In this document: positions 25,303 to 39,895 of the stretch, in pieces
Layout of the letters: each line of letters begins with the position of its first letter
Numbering within the stretch: the stretch's first letter is position 1
Source of the DNA: Anisus vortex
Taxonomy: Eukaryota; Mollusca; Gastropoda; Planorbidae
Assembly (NCBI GenBank): GCA_949126835.1
Contig: OX421500.1
Location: forward strand, 23,919,731 to 23,983,730
Direction: 5' to 3'
Length of the DNA: 64,000 bases
The notes under the pieces: generated by a model
The model's database searches: none
The model's input: the letters and a program-made list of their open reading frames with translations, nothing else
Told to the model about the DNA's origin: nothing
Made by a program: the position numbers and the translations under genes

Positions 25303-26542
25303 CTGAATAACCCAATACTTCTTTTTTTAGATCATCTCATTTATTCATTAAGAATGTGTCATGATAACCTATCATTCGTTTGAATTTTGATTATGAAATA
25401 CCTATAGAATACTTGTATCATACAGAAGTCAAGTCTTTTGAAAGTATTAATAATTTTTATAATCATGTATAATATTGATGTTCTGATATATTGTAAATTC
25501 ATTTTATTATGGAAATGAAATTCCATTTAAATTTTGATGCACTATGCAATAAATATATATGCACGTATTTACTTGATATGGATGGATAAAAGTAATTGTC
25601 ATCACATGCAATTAAGTGGGAAAACTTTGAGCTAGTTGATTTATTATCTTGTTTTATTTTAGTTAATGAATGGAACTAAATAATAATATGTACAATTTTT
25701 ATCTTAGAAAGAGATGTAATCTTAATTGGTATAAATTAATAGATAATATTGGAAATCTATTGCTAAATTGTTATATCATGGTAATAGAATGGGAAAAACT
25801 AGTGGATATTCACTATGTTGTATAGGTTGTTATATATTCCATATATCCGGGAATGGAGGGAAACAAAGGTACCTAAAGGTGTGCACTCATTCAACCCTGA
25901 ACAATCTTTTATATTAAACTTTTAAATTTGCCAAAAACGCATAATAGTGGATTACATTTTAATATTTAGATTACTGTAGTAATCGTAACTAGAGTGTATT
26001 TTCTCCTCGTATTTGAGAAAAGGGGAAGTATCATCATCTTAGGTATGAACCCTGTTAATGTCAAGTTGACACTGTAATTTAAAGGGGAAGTAACCTATAG
26101 TTTGATTCGAGTTACGTATTACTTATCTTTTGGTTTGTATATTAGAAGTAAACTGTTGAAAATTGACAGAGTTTGAGCAATGTTATATTTGTTTAAATAG
26201 ATTAAGACTTTTTGCAAATTTTTGGTGGAAATCCACACAACTGTACATAGTTAAAATAAGAATGACTAGAATATTTTTGAATTATTTGTACTTGTTAAGA
26301 CATTAGTTAATATTAATACTAACGGTGAAATATTTGTCCATCACGTTATAATCACAATTACCATTGGGTAGTGACACTTTTTATAATTTAGTTGTGCCAG
26401 TGCGCCATGTTTGCTTAAATTGTCTTATAATCTTCCATTGATTGTTGGTTATTAAAACGATAGTGTTAAGTACGAAAAATGTACCATGTTGAGTATTACT
26501 TGGGTAATTATGGTACATTATTTCTTTCATTGGGTGGGGGCG
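25303..26542 (+). other. Long 3' noncoding region of the LTR element
   Basis: About 1.24 kb without a credible gene; no envelope-like frame. Two polypurine motifs AAAGGGGAAGTA/T lie near 26019-26031 and 26080-26092. The segment next to the 3' LTR (GGGTGGGGG, about 26532-26540) is the best-placed polypurine tract for plus-strand priming. A minus-strand 79-codon frame at 26381-26620 runs into the LTR and is not considered real. Confidence 0.6.
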
Positions 26543-27219
26543 TGTCATGTATATTGTTTTTTCCAAGAATTGGAACACGCAATGTTTATTCCCCTCTCTC
26601 TCTCTTTTCTTACTACACACAATATTAGGACGTTTAGTAGGAAAACAAAAGGTTCTAGGTAATGTTGGGATTCTGTGTTGATCTCAAATTCTCAGAGTCT
26701 GGGAACGACTCATTATTTAATAGGGGAAGTTCCTATCGTTTTTGTTATGAGTTTTGTAATGATACCATGATTTTCACCCCTACTGGTAATGGGTCTATCC
26801 CTTGCACCACTCGGACAGTATTTAATGATTTGTTTTGTCTGAAAGACAGAGAGTTTTAAAATATGTTCCTTTGAGAACGTTTGTGTTTGCACTATTTTAT
26901 TCTAACTGTACATAATAGATATATTGTATATATTGAACATACCACCTGAAATAAACTATCAACAACAGTTACACTGAAGCTTCTTTGTCAAGTTACTATC
27001 CTATTGTGTTGTATACATTACTATAAGATTTATCTACTACCATAATTTACAAGAAAGGAAATGTTGGAATACAAATACTGAATTTGTGCCCAGGACTATA
27101 AGAAGAGTTCGTGTAATACTGAAACATAAATACTAATAATTAAAGTCTCCCCTAGAACTAACGAGAATTATCAGCAAGATCTACACAGCTCTGGCCACAA
27201 GGGGATTGTGGACGTAACA
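26543..27219 (+). repeat. 3' LTR
   Basis: 677 bp, begins TGTCATG and ends GACGTAACA, followed by the CTAT target duplication and satellite. It differs from the 5' LTR by one extra T in the T-run near the start and about four substitutions. Confidence 0.95.
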
Positions 27220-30200
27220 CTATATTCAAAATATATTTCAACTATATTCAAACTATATTTAAAACTATAAAACTATATTTAAACTATATTCAAAAAATAT
27301 TTCAACTGTATACAAACTATTATTCAACTATATTTAACTATACTAAAACTATATTTCGACTATATTTAAAATAAATTTCAACTATATTTAACTATTTCTT
27401 GAACATATGAGGAATATTTAGCTATATTCAAACTATATTCAAACTTTATTTCAACTAAATTTAACTATATTCAAACTATATTTAAACTATATTCAAACAA
27501 TACTCAAACAATATTTTTAACTATATTTAACTATTTTGAAACTATATTCAAACTATATTCAGACTATATTTCAACTTTATTCAAAGTATATTTCAACTAT
27601 ATTCAAACTATATTCAGACTCTATTTTAACTATATTTAAATTATATTTCAACTATAATTAGACTATATTCAAACAATATTTCAACTAAATACAAAATATA
27701 TTTCAACTATATTTAACTATACTCAAACTATATTTCGACTATATTCAAACTATATTTTACTTATATGTAACTATGTTTTGAGCATATGAGGAATATTTAA
27801 CTATATTCAAACTATATTCAAACTATATTTTGACTATATTAAAACTATATTTCAACTATGTTTAACTATATTCAATCTTTATTTTAACTATATTTAAGTA
27901 TATTCAAACTATATTTCGACCATATTTAAATATATTTAAACTATATTTCGACTATATATTTAAACTATATTTAATTATAATCAAACAATCTTTCAACTGT
28001 ATTTAACTATATTCAAACTATATTTTAACTATATTTCACTATATTCAAACTAATTAACTATATTCAAACTATATTCAAACAATATTTCAACTATATACAA
28101 ACTATATTTTAACTATATTCAACTATATTCAAACTATATTTCGACTATATTTAACTATATTTAAACTATATTTCGACTATATTTAAACTATATTTTACAA
28201 TATCCAAATTAGATTTCAACTATATTTAAATATATTCAAACTATACTTTAACTATATTCAAACTATATTTTAACAATATTTAACAATATTCAAACTATAT
28301 TTCGACTATATTCAAATTATAAAAATATTTTAACTATATTTAACTATATTCTAACTTTATTTAGACTATATTCAAACTATATTCAAACTATATTTCGACT
28401 ATATTCAAACTATATTTCAACTATATTTAACTATATTCAAAATATATTTAAACTATATTTTGACTATATTGAAACTATATTCAGAACTATACAACTATAT
28501 TCAAACTATATTCAAACAATATTTCAACTATATACCATCTTTATTTCATCTATATTTAACTATATTCAAACTATATTTCAACTAGATTTAACTATATTCA
28601 AACTATATTTCGACTATATTTAACTTTATTTAACAATATTCAAACTATGTTTCAACTATATTTAAACTTTATTCAAAACTATATAACTATATTCAAACTA
28701 TATTCAAACAATATTTAAACTATATACAAACTATATTTCAACTGTATTTTACTATACTCAAATTATTTTTCGACTATATTCATACTATATTTTAACTATA
28801 TTTAACAATGTCTGGAGCATATGTGGAATATTTAACTATATTCAAACTATATTCAAACTTTATTTCAACTATATTTAACTATATTCAAACTATATTCAAA
28901 ATATATTTCAACTATATTTTATGTATATTATAACATAATTTAACTATATTTAAACTATATTTCAACTATATCTAACTATATTCAAATTATATTGCAACTA
29001 TATTTAAATATATTCAAACTATATTTAAACTATATTTAACTATATTCAAACTATATTTCAACTATATTTAACTATTTTGAAACTATATTTCAACTATATT
29101 CAAACTATATTTAAAACTATACAACTATATTAAAACTATATTCAAACAATATTTTAACTATATACAAAGTATACTTTAACTATATTTAACTATATTCAAA
29201 ATATATTTCAACTATATTCAAACTATATTTAAAACTATAAAACTATATTCAAACTATATTCGAAAAATATTTCAACTGTATACAAACTATTATTCAACTA
29301 TATTTAACTATACTAAAACTATATTTCGACTATATTCAAAATAAATTTCAACCATATTCAAACTATATTTCAACTATATTTAACTATATTCAAACTTAAT
29401 TTTAACTAAATTTAACTATATTCAAGCTTTATTTCGACTATATTAAACTTTATTTAACAATATTCAAACTATATTTCAACTATATTCAAACTATATTTTA
29501 ACAATATTTAACTATATTCAAACTATATTTTGAATATATTCAAACTATAAAATATTTTAACTATATTTAACTATATTCAAAATATATTTTAACTATATTT
29601 AACTATATTCAAACTATATTTCAACTATATTAAACTTTATTTAACAATATTCAAACTATATTTCAACTATATTTAAACTATTTTCAAAAATATATAACTA
29701 TATTTAAACTATATTCAAAAAATATTTTAACTATATACAAACTATATTTCAACTATAATTAACTATACTTAAATTATTTTTCGACTATATTCAAACTATA
29801 TTTTAACTATATTTAACTATGTCTAGAGCATATGAGGAATTTTTAACTATATTCTAACTATATTCAAACTTTATTTTAACTATTATTGACTATATTCAAA
29901 CTTTATTCAAACTATATTCAAACTATATTTTAACTATATTCAAACTATATTTAAAACTATACAACTATATTCAAACTATATTCAATCATTTTTTCAACTA
30001 TATACAAACTATTTTTCAAGTATATTTAACCCTATTCAAACTATATTTCAACAAAATTTAACAATATTCAAAATATTGTTCAACTGTATTCAAACTATAT
30101 TCAAACTACATTTAAACAATTTTTCAACTATATACAAACTATATTTCAACTATATTTAACTATACTCAAACTATATTTCGACTATATTCAAACTATATTT

Positions 30201-33200
30201 TTAATATATTTAAGTATATTCAATCTATATTTCGACCATATTTAAATATATTTAAACTATATTTCGACTATATATTTAAACTATATTTAATTATAATCAA
30301 ACAATATTTCAACTGTATTTAACTATATTCAAACTATATAACTATAATCAAACTATATTCAAACAATATTTTAACTATATACAAACTTTATTTCAACTAT
30401 ATTTAACTATACTCAAACTATATTTCGACTATATTCAAACTATATTTAAACTATATTTAACTATATTTAAACAATATTTTAACTATATTCAACTATATTC
30501 AAACTATATTTCGACTATATTTAACTATATTTAAACTATATTTCGACAATATTTAAACTATATTTTACAATATCCAAACTATATTTCAAATATATTTAAA
30601 TATATTCAAACTATATTTTAACTAGATTTAACTATATTCAAACTATATTTCAACTATATTCAAACTATATTTTAACAATATTTAACTATATTCAAAGTAT
30701 ATTTTGACTATATTCAAACTATAAAATATTTTAACTATATTTAACTATATTTAAAATATATATTAACTATATTTGACTATATTCAAACTATATTTCGACT
30801 ATATCTAACCATATTCAAACTATATTTTGACTATATTCAAACTATATTCAAAAAATATTTCAACTATATTCAAACTATATTTCAACTATATTTAACTATA
30901 TTCAAACTAAATTTTAACTAAATTTAACTATATTCAAGCTTTATTTCGACTATATTAAACTTTATTTAACAATATTCAAACTATATTTCAACTATATTCA
31001 AACTATATTTTAACAATATTTAACTATATTCAAACTATATTTTGAATATATTCAAACTATAAAATATTTTAACTATATTTAACTATATTCAAAATATATT
31101 TTAACTATATTTAACTATATTCAAACTATATTTCAACTATATTAAACTTTATTTAACAATATTCAAATTATATTTCAACTATATTCAAACTATTTTCAAA
31201 AATATATAACTATATTTAAACTATATTCAAAAAATATTTTAACTATATACAAACTATATTTCAACTATAATTAACTATACTTAAATTATTTTTCGACTAT
31301 ATTCAAACTATATTTTAACTATATTTAACTATGTCTAGAGCATATGAGGAATATTTAACTATATTCTAACTATATTCAAACTTTATTTTAACTATTATTG
31401 ACTATATTCAAACTTTATTCAAACTATATTCAAACTATATTTTAACTATATTCAAACTATATTTAAAACTATACAACTATATTCAAACTATATTCAATCA
31501 TTTTTTCAACTATATACAAACTATTTTTCAAGTATATTTAACCCTATTCAAACTATATTTCAACAAAATTTAACTATATTCAAAATATTGTTCAACTGTA
31601 TTCAAACTATATTCAAACTACATTTAAACAATTTTTCAACTATATACAAACTATATTTCAACTATATTTAACTATACTCAAACTATATTTCGACTATATT
31701 CAAACTATATTTTAAATATTTTTAAGTATATTCAATCTATATATCGACCATATTTAAATATATTTAAACTATATTTCGACTATATATTTTAACTATATTT
31801 CACTATATTCAAACTATATAACTATAATCAAACTATATTCAAACAATATTTTAACTATATACAAACTTTATTTCAACTATATTTAACTATACTCAAACTA
31901 TATTTCGACTATATTCAAACTATATTTAAACTATATTTAACTATATTTAAACTATATTTTAACTATATTCAACTATATTCAAACTATATTTCGACTATAT
32001 TTAACTATATTTAAACTATATTTCGACAATATTTAAACTATATTTTACAATATCCAAACTATATTTTAAATATATTTAAATATATTCAAACTATATTTTA
32101 ACTAGATTTATCTATATTCAAACTATATTTCAACTATATTCAAACTATATTTTAACAATATTTAACTATATTCAAAGTATATTTTGACTATATTCAAACT
32201 ATAAAATATTTTAACTATATTTAACTATATTTAAAATATATTTTAACTATATTTGACTATATTCAAACTATATTTCGACTATATCTAACCATATTCAAAC
32301 TATATTTTGACTATATTCAAACTATATTCAAAAAATATTTCAACTATATTCAAACTATATTTCAACTATATTTAACTATATTCAAACTAAATTTCAACTA
32401 AATTTAACTATATTCAAGCTTTATTTCGACTATATTAAACTTTATTTAACAATATTCAAACTATATTTCAACTATATTCAAACTATATTTTAACAATATT
32501 TAACTATATTTTGAATATATTCAAACTATAAAATATTTTAACTATATTTAACTATATTCAAAATATATTTTAACTATATTTAACTATATTCAAACTATAT
32601 TTCAACTATATTAAACTTTATTTAACAATATTCAAACTATATTTCAACTATATTCAAACTATTTTCAAAAATATATAACTATATTTAAACTATATTCAAA
32701 AAATATTTTAACTATATACAAACTATATTTCAACTATAATTAACTACACTTAAATTATTTTTCGACTATATTCAAACTATATTTTAACTATATTTAACTA
32801 TGTCTAGAGCATATGAGGAATATTTAACTATATTCTAACTATATTCAAACTTTATTTTAACTATTATTGACTATATTCAAACTTTATTCAAACTATATTC
32901 AAACTATATTTTAACTATATTCAAACTATATTTAAAACTATACAACTATATTCAAACTATATTCAATCATTTTTTCAACTATATACAAACTATTTTTCAA
33001 GTATATTTAACCCTATTCAAACTATATTTCAACAAAATTTAACTATATTCAAAATATTTTTCAACTGTATTCAAACTATATTCAAACTACATTTAAACAA
33101 TTTTTCAACTATATACAAACTATATTTCAACTATATTTAACTATACTCAAACTATATTTCGACTATATTCAAACTATATTTTAAATATATTTAAGTATAT

Positions 33201-36200
33201 TCAATCTATATTTCGACCATATTTAAATATATTTAAACTATATTTCGACTATATATTTAAACTATATTTAATTATAATTAAACAATATTTCAACTGTATT
33301 TAACTATATTCAAACTATATTTTAACTATATTTCACTATATTCAAACTATATAACTATAATCAAACTATATTCAAACAATATTTTAACTATATACAAACT
33401 TTATTTCAACTATATTTAACTATACTCAAACTATATTTCGACTATATTCAAACTATATTTAAACTATATTTAACTATATTTAAACTATATTTTAACTATA
33501 TTCAACTATATTCAAACTATATTTCGACTATATTTAACTATATTTAAACTATATTTCGACAATATTTAAACTATATTTTACAATATCCAAACTATATTTC
33601 AAATATATTTAAATATATTCAAACTATATTTTAACTAGATTTAACTATATTCAAACTATATTTCAACTATATTCAAACTATATTTTAACAATATTTAACT
33701 ATATTCAAAGTATATTTTGACTATATTCAAACTATAAAATATTTTAACTATATTTAACTATATTCAAAATATATTTTAACTATATTTGACTATATTCAAA
33801 CTATATTTCGACTATATCTAACCATATTCAAACTATATTTTGACTATATTCAAACTATATTCAAAAAATATTTTAACTATATTCAAACTATATTTGAACT
33901 ATATTTAACTATATTCAAACTAAATTTCAACTAAATTTAACTATATTCAAGCTATATTTCGACTATATTAAACTTTATTTAACAATATTCAAACTATATT
34001 TCAACTATATTCAAACTATATTCAAAAATATATAACTATATTCAAACTATATTCAAACAATATTTTAACTATATACAAACTATATTTCAACTATAATTAA
34101 CTATACTTAAATTATTTTTCGACTATATTCAAACTATATTTGAACTATATTTAACTATGTCTAGAGCATATGAGGAATATTTAAATATATTCTAACTATA
34201 TTCAAACTTTATTTCAACTATTATTGACTATATTCAAACTATATTCAAACTATATTCAAACTATATTTCAACTATATTCAAACTATATTTAAAACTATAC
34301 AACTATATTCAAACTATATATATTCAATCATTTTTTCAACTATATACAAACTATTTTTCAAGTATATTTAACTCTATTCAAACTATATTTCAATAAAATT
34401 TAACTATATTCAAAATATTGTTCAACTATATTCAAACTATATTCAGACTACATTTAAACAATTTTTCAACTATATACAAACTATATTTCAACTATATTTA
34501 ACTATACTCAAACTATATTTCGACTATATTCAAACTATATTTTACTTTTATTTAAGTATATTCAAACTATATTTCGACCATATTTAAATATATTTAAACT
34601 ATATTTCGACTATATATTTAAACTATATTTAATTATATACAAACAATATTTCAACTGTATTTAACTATATTCAAACTATATTTTAACTATATTTCACTAT
34701 ATTCAAACTATATAACTATAATCAAACTATATTCAAACAATATTTTAACTATATACAAACTTTATTTGAACTATATTTAACTATACTCAAACTATATTTC
34801 GACTATATTCAAACTATATTTAAACTATATTTAACTATATTTAAACTATATTTTAACTATATTCAACTATATTCAAACTATATTTCGACTATATTTAACT
34901 ATATTTAAACTATATTTCGACTATATTTAAACTATATTTTACAATATCCAAATTAGATTTCAAATATATTTAAATATATTCAAACTATACTTTAACTATA
35001 TTCAAACTATATTTTAACAATATTTAACAATATTCAAACTATATTTCGACTATATTCAAATTATAAAATATTTTAACTATATTTAACTATAGTCTAACTT
35101 TATTTAGACTATATTCAAACTATATTCAAACTATATTTCGACTATATTCAAACTATATTTCAACTATATTTAACTATATTCAAAATATATTTTAACTATA
35201 TTTAACTATATTCAAACTATATTTCGACTATATTTAACTATATTCAAACTATATTTTGACTATATTGAAACTATATTCAGAACTATACAACTATATTCAA
35301 ACTATATTCAAACAATATTTCAACTATATACCAACTTTATTTCAACTATATTTAACTATATTCAAACTATATTTCAACTAGATTTAACTATATTCAAACA
35401 ATATTTCGACTATATTTAACTTTATTTAATAATATTCAAACTATATTTCAACTATATTTAAACTTTATTAAAAACTATATAACTATATTCAAACTATATT
35501 CAAACAATATTTTAACTATATACAAACTATATTTCAACTATATTTTACTATACTCAAATTATTTTTCGACTATATTCTTACTATATTTTAACTATATTTA
35601 ACAATGTCTGGAGCATATGTGGAATATTGAACTATATTCAAACTATTTTCAAACTTTATTTCAACTATATTTAACTATATTCAAACTATATTCAAACTAT
35701 ATTTCAACTATATTATATGTATGTTTCAACTTAATTTAACTATATTTAAACTATATATTTCAACTATTTTTAATGATATTCAAATTATATTGCAACTATA
35801 TTTAAATATATTCAAACTATATTTAAACTATATTTAACTATATTCAAACTATATTTCAACTATATTTAACTATTTTGAAACTATATTTCAACTATATTCA
35901 AACTATATCTAAACCTATACAACTATATTAAAACTATATTCAAACAATATTTTAACTATATACAAAGTATACTTAAACTATATTTAGCTATATTCAAAAT
36001 ATATTTCAACTATATTCAAACTATATTTAAAACTATATAACTATATTCAAACTATATTCAAAAAATATTTCAACTGTATACAAACTATTATTCAACTATA
36101 TTTAACTATACTAAAACTATATTTCGACTATATTCAAAAAAAATTTCAACTATATTTAACTATGTCTTGAGCATATGAGGAATATTTAGCTATAATTAAA

Positions 36201-37892
36201 CTATATTCAAACTTTATTTCAACTAAATTTAACTATATTCAAACTATATTTAAACTATATTCAAACAATACTCAAACTATATTTTAACTATATTTAACTT
36301 TTTTGAAACTATATTCAAACTATATTTTGACTATATTTCAACTTTATTCAAACTATATTTCAACTATATTCAAACTATATTCAAACTATATTTCAAGTAT
36401 ATACAAACTATATTTCAACTGTATTCAAACTATACTAAACCTATATTTCAACTTTATTTAACTATATTCAAACTATATTTCAACTATATTTAACTATATT
36501 CAAACTATATTTCAACTATATTTAACCATATTCAAACTATATTTTAACTATATTTAACTATATTTCAACTATATTTTAACTATATTCAAACTATATTCAA
36601 TCAATATTTCAACTAAATACAAACTATATTTCAATTATATTTAACTATACTCAAACTATATTTCGACTATATTCAAACTAAATTTCAACTATATTTAACT
36701 ATATTTAAACTATATTTTAACTATATTTAACTATATTCAAACTAAATTTCGACTATATTTAACTATATTTAAATTATATTTCGACTATATTTAAACTATA
36801 TTTTACAATATCCAAACTATATTTCAACTATATTTAAATATATTCAAACTATATTTTAACTAGATTTAACTATATTTCAACTATATTCAAACTATATTTT
36901 AACAATATTTAACTATATTCAAACTATATTTTGACTATATTCAAACTATAAAATATTTTAACTATATTTAACTATATTCAAACTATATTTCGACTATATT
37001 TAACCATATTCAAACTATATTTTGACTATATTCAAACTATATTGAAAAAATATTTCAACTATATTCAAACTATATTTCAACTATATTTAACTATATTCAA
37101 ACTAAATTTCAACTAAATTTAACTATATTCAAGCTATATTTCGACTATATTAAACTTTATTTAACAATATTCAAACTATATTTCAACTATATTCAAACTA
37201 TATTCAAAAATATATAACTATATTCAAATTATATTCAAACAATATTGTAACTATATACAAACTATATTTCAACTATATTTAACTATACTCAAATTATTTT
37301 TCGACAATATTCAAACTATATTTTAACTATCTTTAACTATGTCTAGAGCATATGAGGAATATTTAACTATATTCTAACTATATTCAAACTTTATTTCAAC
37401 TATTATTGACTATATTCAAACTATATTCAAACTATATTCAAACTATATTTCAACTATATTCAAACTATATTTAAAACTATACAACTATATTCAAACTATA
37501 TTCAATCATTTTTTTCAACTATATACAAACTATTTTTCAAGTATATTTAACTCTATTCAAACTATATTTCAACAAAATTTAACTATATTCTAAATATTGT
37601 TCAACTATATTCAAACTATATTCAAAACTTTATAACTATATACAAACTACATTTAACAAATTTTTCAACTATATACAAACTATATTTCAACTATATTTAA
37701 CTATACTCAAACTATATTTCGACTATATTCAATCTAAATTTCAACTATATTTAACTATGTCTTGGGCATATGAGGAATATTTAACTATATTCAAACTATA
37801 TTCAAACTTTATTTCAACTAAATTTAACTATATACAAACTATATTTAAACTATATTCAAACAATACTCAAACTATATTTCAACTATATTTAA
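27220..37892 (+). repeat. AT-rich 11-bp satellite, block 4, ~1.5-kb higher-order repeats
   Basis: About 10.7 kb. The first part continues the pattern interrupted at 20323. Between about 29.3 and 34.2 kb, units of about 1.36-1.51 kb repeat with the same order of variants, marked by a private box version ATGTCTAGAGCATATGAGG at 29819, 31331, 32800 and 34157, with a further copy at 37339. Confidence 0.95.
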
Positions 37893-39139
37893 GGCTGGGT
37901 ACTGCACCCCATTTTAGGGGTATTCAACTCGGGTACTGATTTTTATCTTTTACTTAATTAAATAAGTTCAACCATTTCTGTATACAAAAATGCCACTCTT
38001 ATAGTAAAAAGCACAATAGTTTTTTTTATTTATTTTTTGAAATGGTGTGTATGTAGCTAAGCGGTGAAGAAAATGTAAAATTTTCACAAGTTTGACATCT
38101 CGAAACTCACAGTAAAAAAGCAAAATCCTTCTAGTTCTTTATAATAATAGATACGTAGTTTTATCCTACGCAATAATTAACTACATTTGGTCGAAAGAAA
38201 AAAACAAGCGATTTATTTCGAATTTTTATAAGAAAAAAATTTATTTTCATGTTTTTCTGACTTTTTTGCGTTTTTCAAAAAATATTAATTTTTATTTCTT
38301 CTTCTTACAAGTCTCACATTTCTAAGCATATTCTATTAAAACTTTGCCATTTTTATCTTGATACTAATTACAATAACTTAAACTAGCTAAATTTAAGTAT
38401 TAGTTGGTTAATTTTATATTATAGAAAAAATTGCTGAGTTTTATTATTATATTGTTTTTATAGGTTTAGTATGTATTTTTCATAAAAAAAATTTTTTACA
38501 AACTAATCAAAATGAAATTTTGTTTCCGTATTCCTTATACTATTGCTAATAAATTTCATGTTCATTGTTATATTAAGTACTTGATAATTTTCGTGTTTTT
38601 CAAACTCTTCTTATTTTTTTGCGTTTTACTCAAAATAATTATTTTGTACCTTATTTTTACCACTCCTCTCACATTTCTTTACCGATTGTATTTAGACTTT
38701 GTAATTTTTATCTAAGCACCTATTTCAACAGAATGTTCTACTTGGATTTGTAAATTTTTGTTTTATTTTAATTTTATAGGTGCAAACGTTGAGTATTTTT
38801 GCAAAAAAATTACTATTTAAAAAGAGCCTTAAGAAAAAATTTAAAAAAAAATAAATATCTTAAATTTTAAAAAAGTATGTAGAGCTTTCTGTTGTAAATT
38901 CATATCTTTACCAAATGTATCAAATATTGTATTTGTAGTTATAAAGGTTATAGAGGAGATCGATTTTTAAAAACACCTATAAAATCTAATATGGCGGCCG
39001 TTGCCATGGCAACCAATGCATAAAAAAATATTTAAAATTGATTGCCCTGAATGATATTCCATACTAGTTATGTGGTTAAAGTTTCAGACGTTTGGGTCGG
39101 TAAATTAAAAAAAAAGTGTCTAAAACGTGCCCCCCAGCC
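37893..39139. mobile_element. TTAA-target DNA transposon (piggyBac/Kolobok-type target)
   Basis: 1,247 bp flanked by TTAA on both sides (37889-37892 and 39140-39143). The ends are inverted: left GGCTGGGTACTGCACCCC, right complement GGCTGGGGGGCACG. The uninterrupted satellite sequence CAACTATATTTAACTATTTTG occurs repeatedly, for example near 44480-44500, confirming the duplication. TTAA targets are typical of piggyBac and Kolobok elements; the ends do not decide which. No transposase frame is present; a 67-codon hydrophobic frame at 38512-38715 reflects T-rich sequence. The interior has two related T-rich segments (about 38220-38500 and 38510-38800). Confidence 0.88.
38988..39013. promoter_or_regulatory. 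YY1-like motif next to a palindromic RFX X-box-like motif
   Basis: AATATGGCGGCCG (about 38988-39000) resembles the YY1 core ATGGCGGC. It abuts GTTGCCATGGCAAC (39000-39013), a perfect 14-bp palindrome matching the RFX X-box consensus. Both lie inside the TTAA-target transposon. Binding is inferred only from the motif. Confidence 0.45.
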
Positions 39140-39478
39140 TTAACTATTTTGAAACTATAATTAACTATATTCAAACTATATTCAGACTATATTTCAACTA
39201 TATTTAAACTATATTTCAACTATATTCAAACTATATTCAAACTATATTTCGACTATATTCAAACTATTTTTCAATGATATTTAACTATATTCAAATTATA
39301 TTTAACTATACTCAAACTATATTTCGACTATATTCAAACTATACTTCACTTATATTTAACTATGTTTGGAGCATATGAGGAATATTTAAATATATTCAAA
39401 CTATATTCAAACTATATTTCGACTATATTTAACTATATTTAAACTATATTTTGACTATATTTAAACTATATTTAACTA
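39140..39478 (+). repeat. AT-rich 11-bp satellite, block 5
   Basis: About 340 bp of array between the TTAA element and the Helitron-like insertion. It matches 44495-44829 closely, but that copy has no TTAA element beside it. Confidence 0.92.
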
Positions 39479-39895
39479 CAAGCTACATTGCCCGGCGTTG
39501 CCCGGGTGAAAAAAAAGGACTGTCTGGGGTGCAGATAACAAATTTATATACTACACTTACTGAATATTTTTAGGAAAGTAAATAAATATTGTAATAGGGT
39601 TAAAAAAATAGTCAAATATTTTTATTTAACAAAATCTAGATTTACAATGTCTTTTGGTTTTAAAAGTTTGAAAAATTAATTTAAAAAAGTATAGTCTAAC
39701 TGGAGAATCAAACCCTGGTCGCCCGTATAGCAGTCCACTACGTTTACCACTGAGCTATCGAAGACACATGTCCGATGTGAAAAATTATTAGACGGTATAT
39801 TGGGCTAGGCCTAGATAGGTCAGTGACACACGTGTTTTCAAATTGACCAATGGGGATCCTCGCGGGGCTTAACACTGTCTTTTTATATACATAGA
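39479..39895 (-). mobile_element. Helitron-like non-autonomous element, copy 1
   Basis: 417 bp. On the minus strand it begins TCTATGTATATAAAAAGAC and ends with a GC hairpin (CCCGGGCAACGCCGGG), then CAATGTAGCTTG. The first base is preceded by A and the last followed by T, with no target duplication. Removing it restores AACTATAATCAAAC, which occurs uninterrupted near 12068. TC start, 3' hairpin and A/T insertion are Helitron hallmarks; the terminal CTTG departs from the usual CTRR by one base. No Rep/helicase is present. Confidence 0.75.
39698..39766 (-). other. tRNA-like sequence inside the Helitron-like element
   Basis: On the minus strand GATAGCTCAGTGGTAAAC (A box about 39747-39757) and GGTTTGATTC (B box, complement of 39705-39714) are spaced as in a tRNA. 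The acceptor stem is poor, so this is not a convincing functional tRNA gene. It could be captured SINE or tRNA sequence. The second copy carries the same segment near 45049-45117. Confidence 0.5.

Larger units (their letters stand above)
20324..27219 (+). mobile_element. Young LTR retrotransposon, gag-PR-IN-(RT)-(RH) order
   Basis: 6,896 bp. The two LTRs (20324-20999 and 26543-27219) differ at about four substitutions and one base of length, roughly 99% identical. A 4-bp target duplication CTAT flanks it, and the uninterrupted site exists near 15770-15800. The element has a tRNA-Pro primer site, gag, protease, integrase, the start of reverse transcriptase and the last residues of RNase H. Integrase precedes reverse transcriptase, as known for the Gmr1-like group of Ty3-type elements and unlike ordinary Ty3. 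A one-base deletion in integrase and a large deletion in RT-RH make it non-autonomous. Confidence 0.92.

Noticed and set aside
25303..26542. An envelope gene in the LTR element
   Set aside because: No frame of useful length, signal peptide or membrane segment occurs between pol and the 3' LTR.
38512..38715. 67-codon hydrophobic frame in the TTAA element
   Set aside because: A product of T-rich sequence; no matching frame in the related internal segment at 38220-38500.
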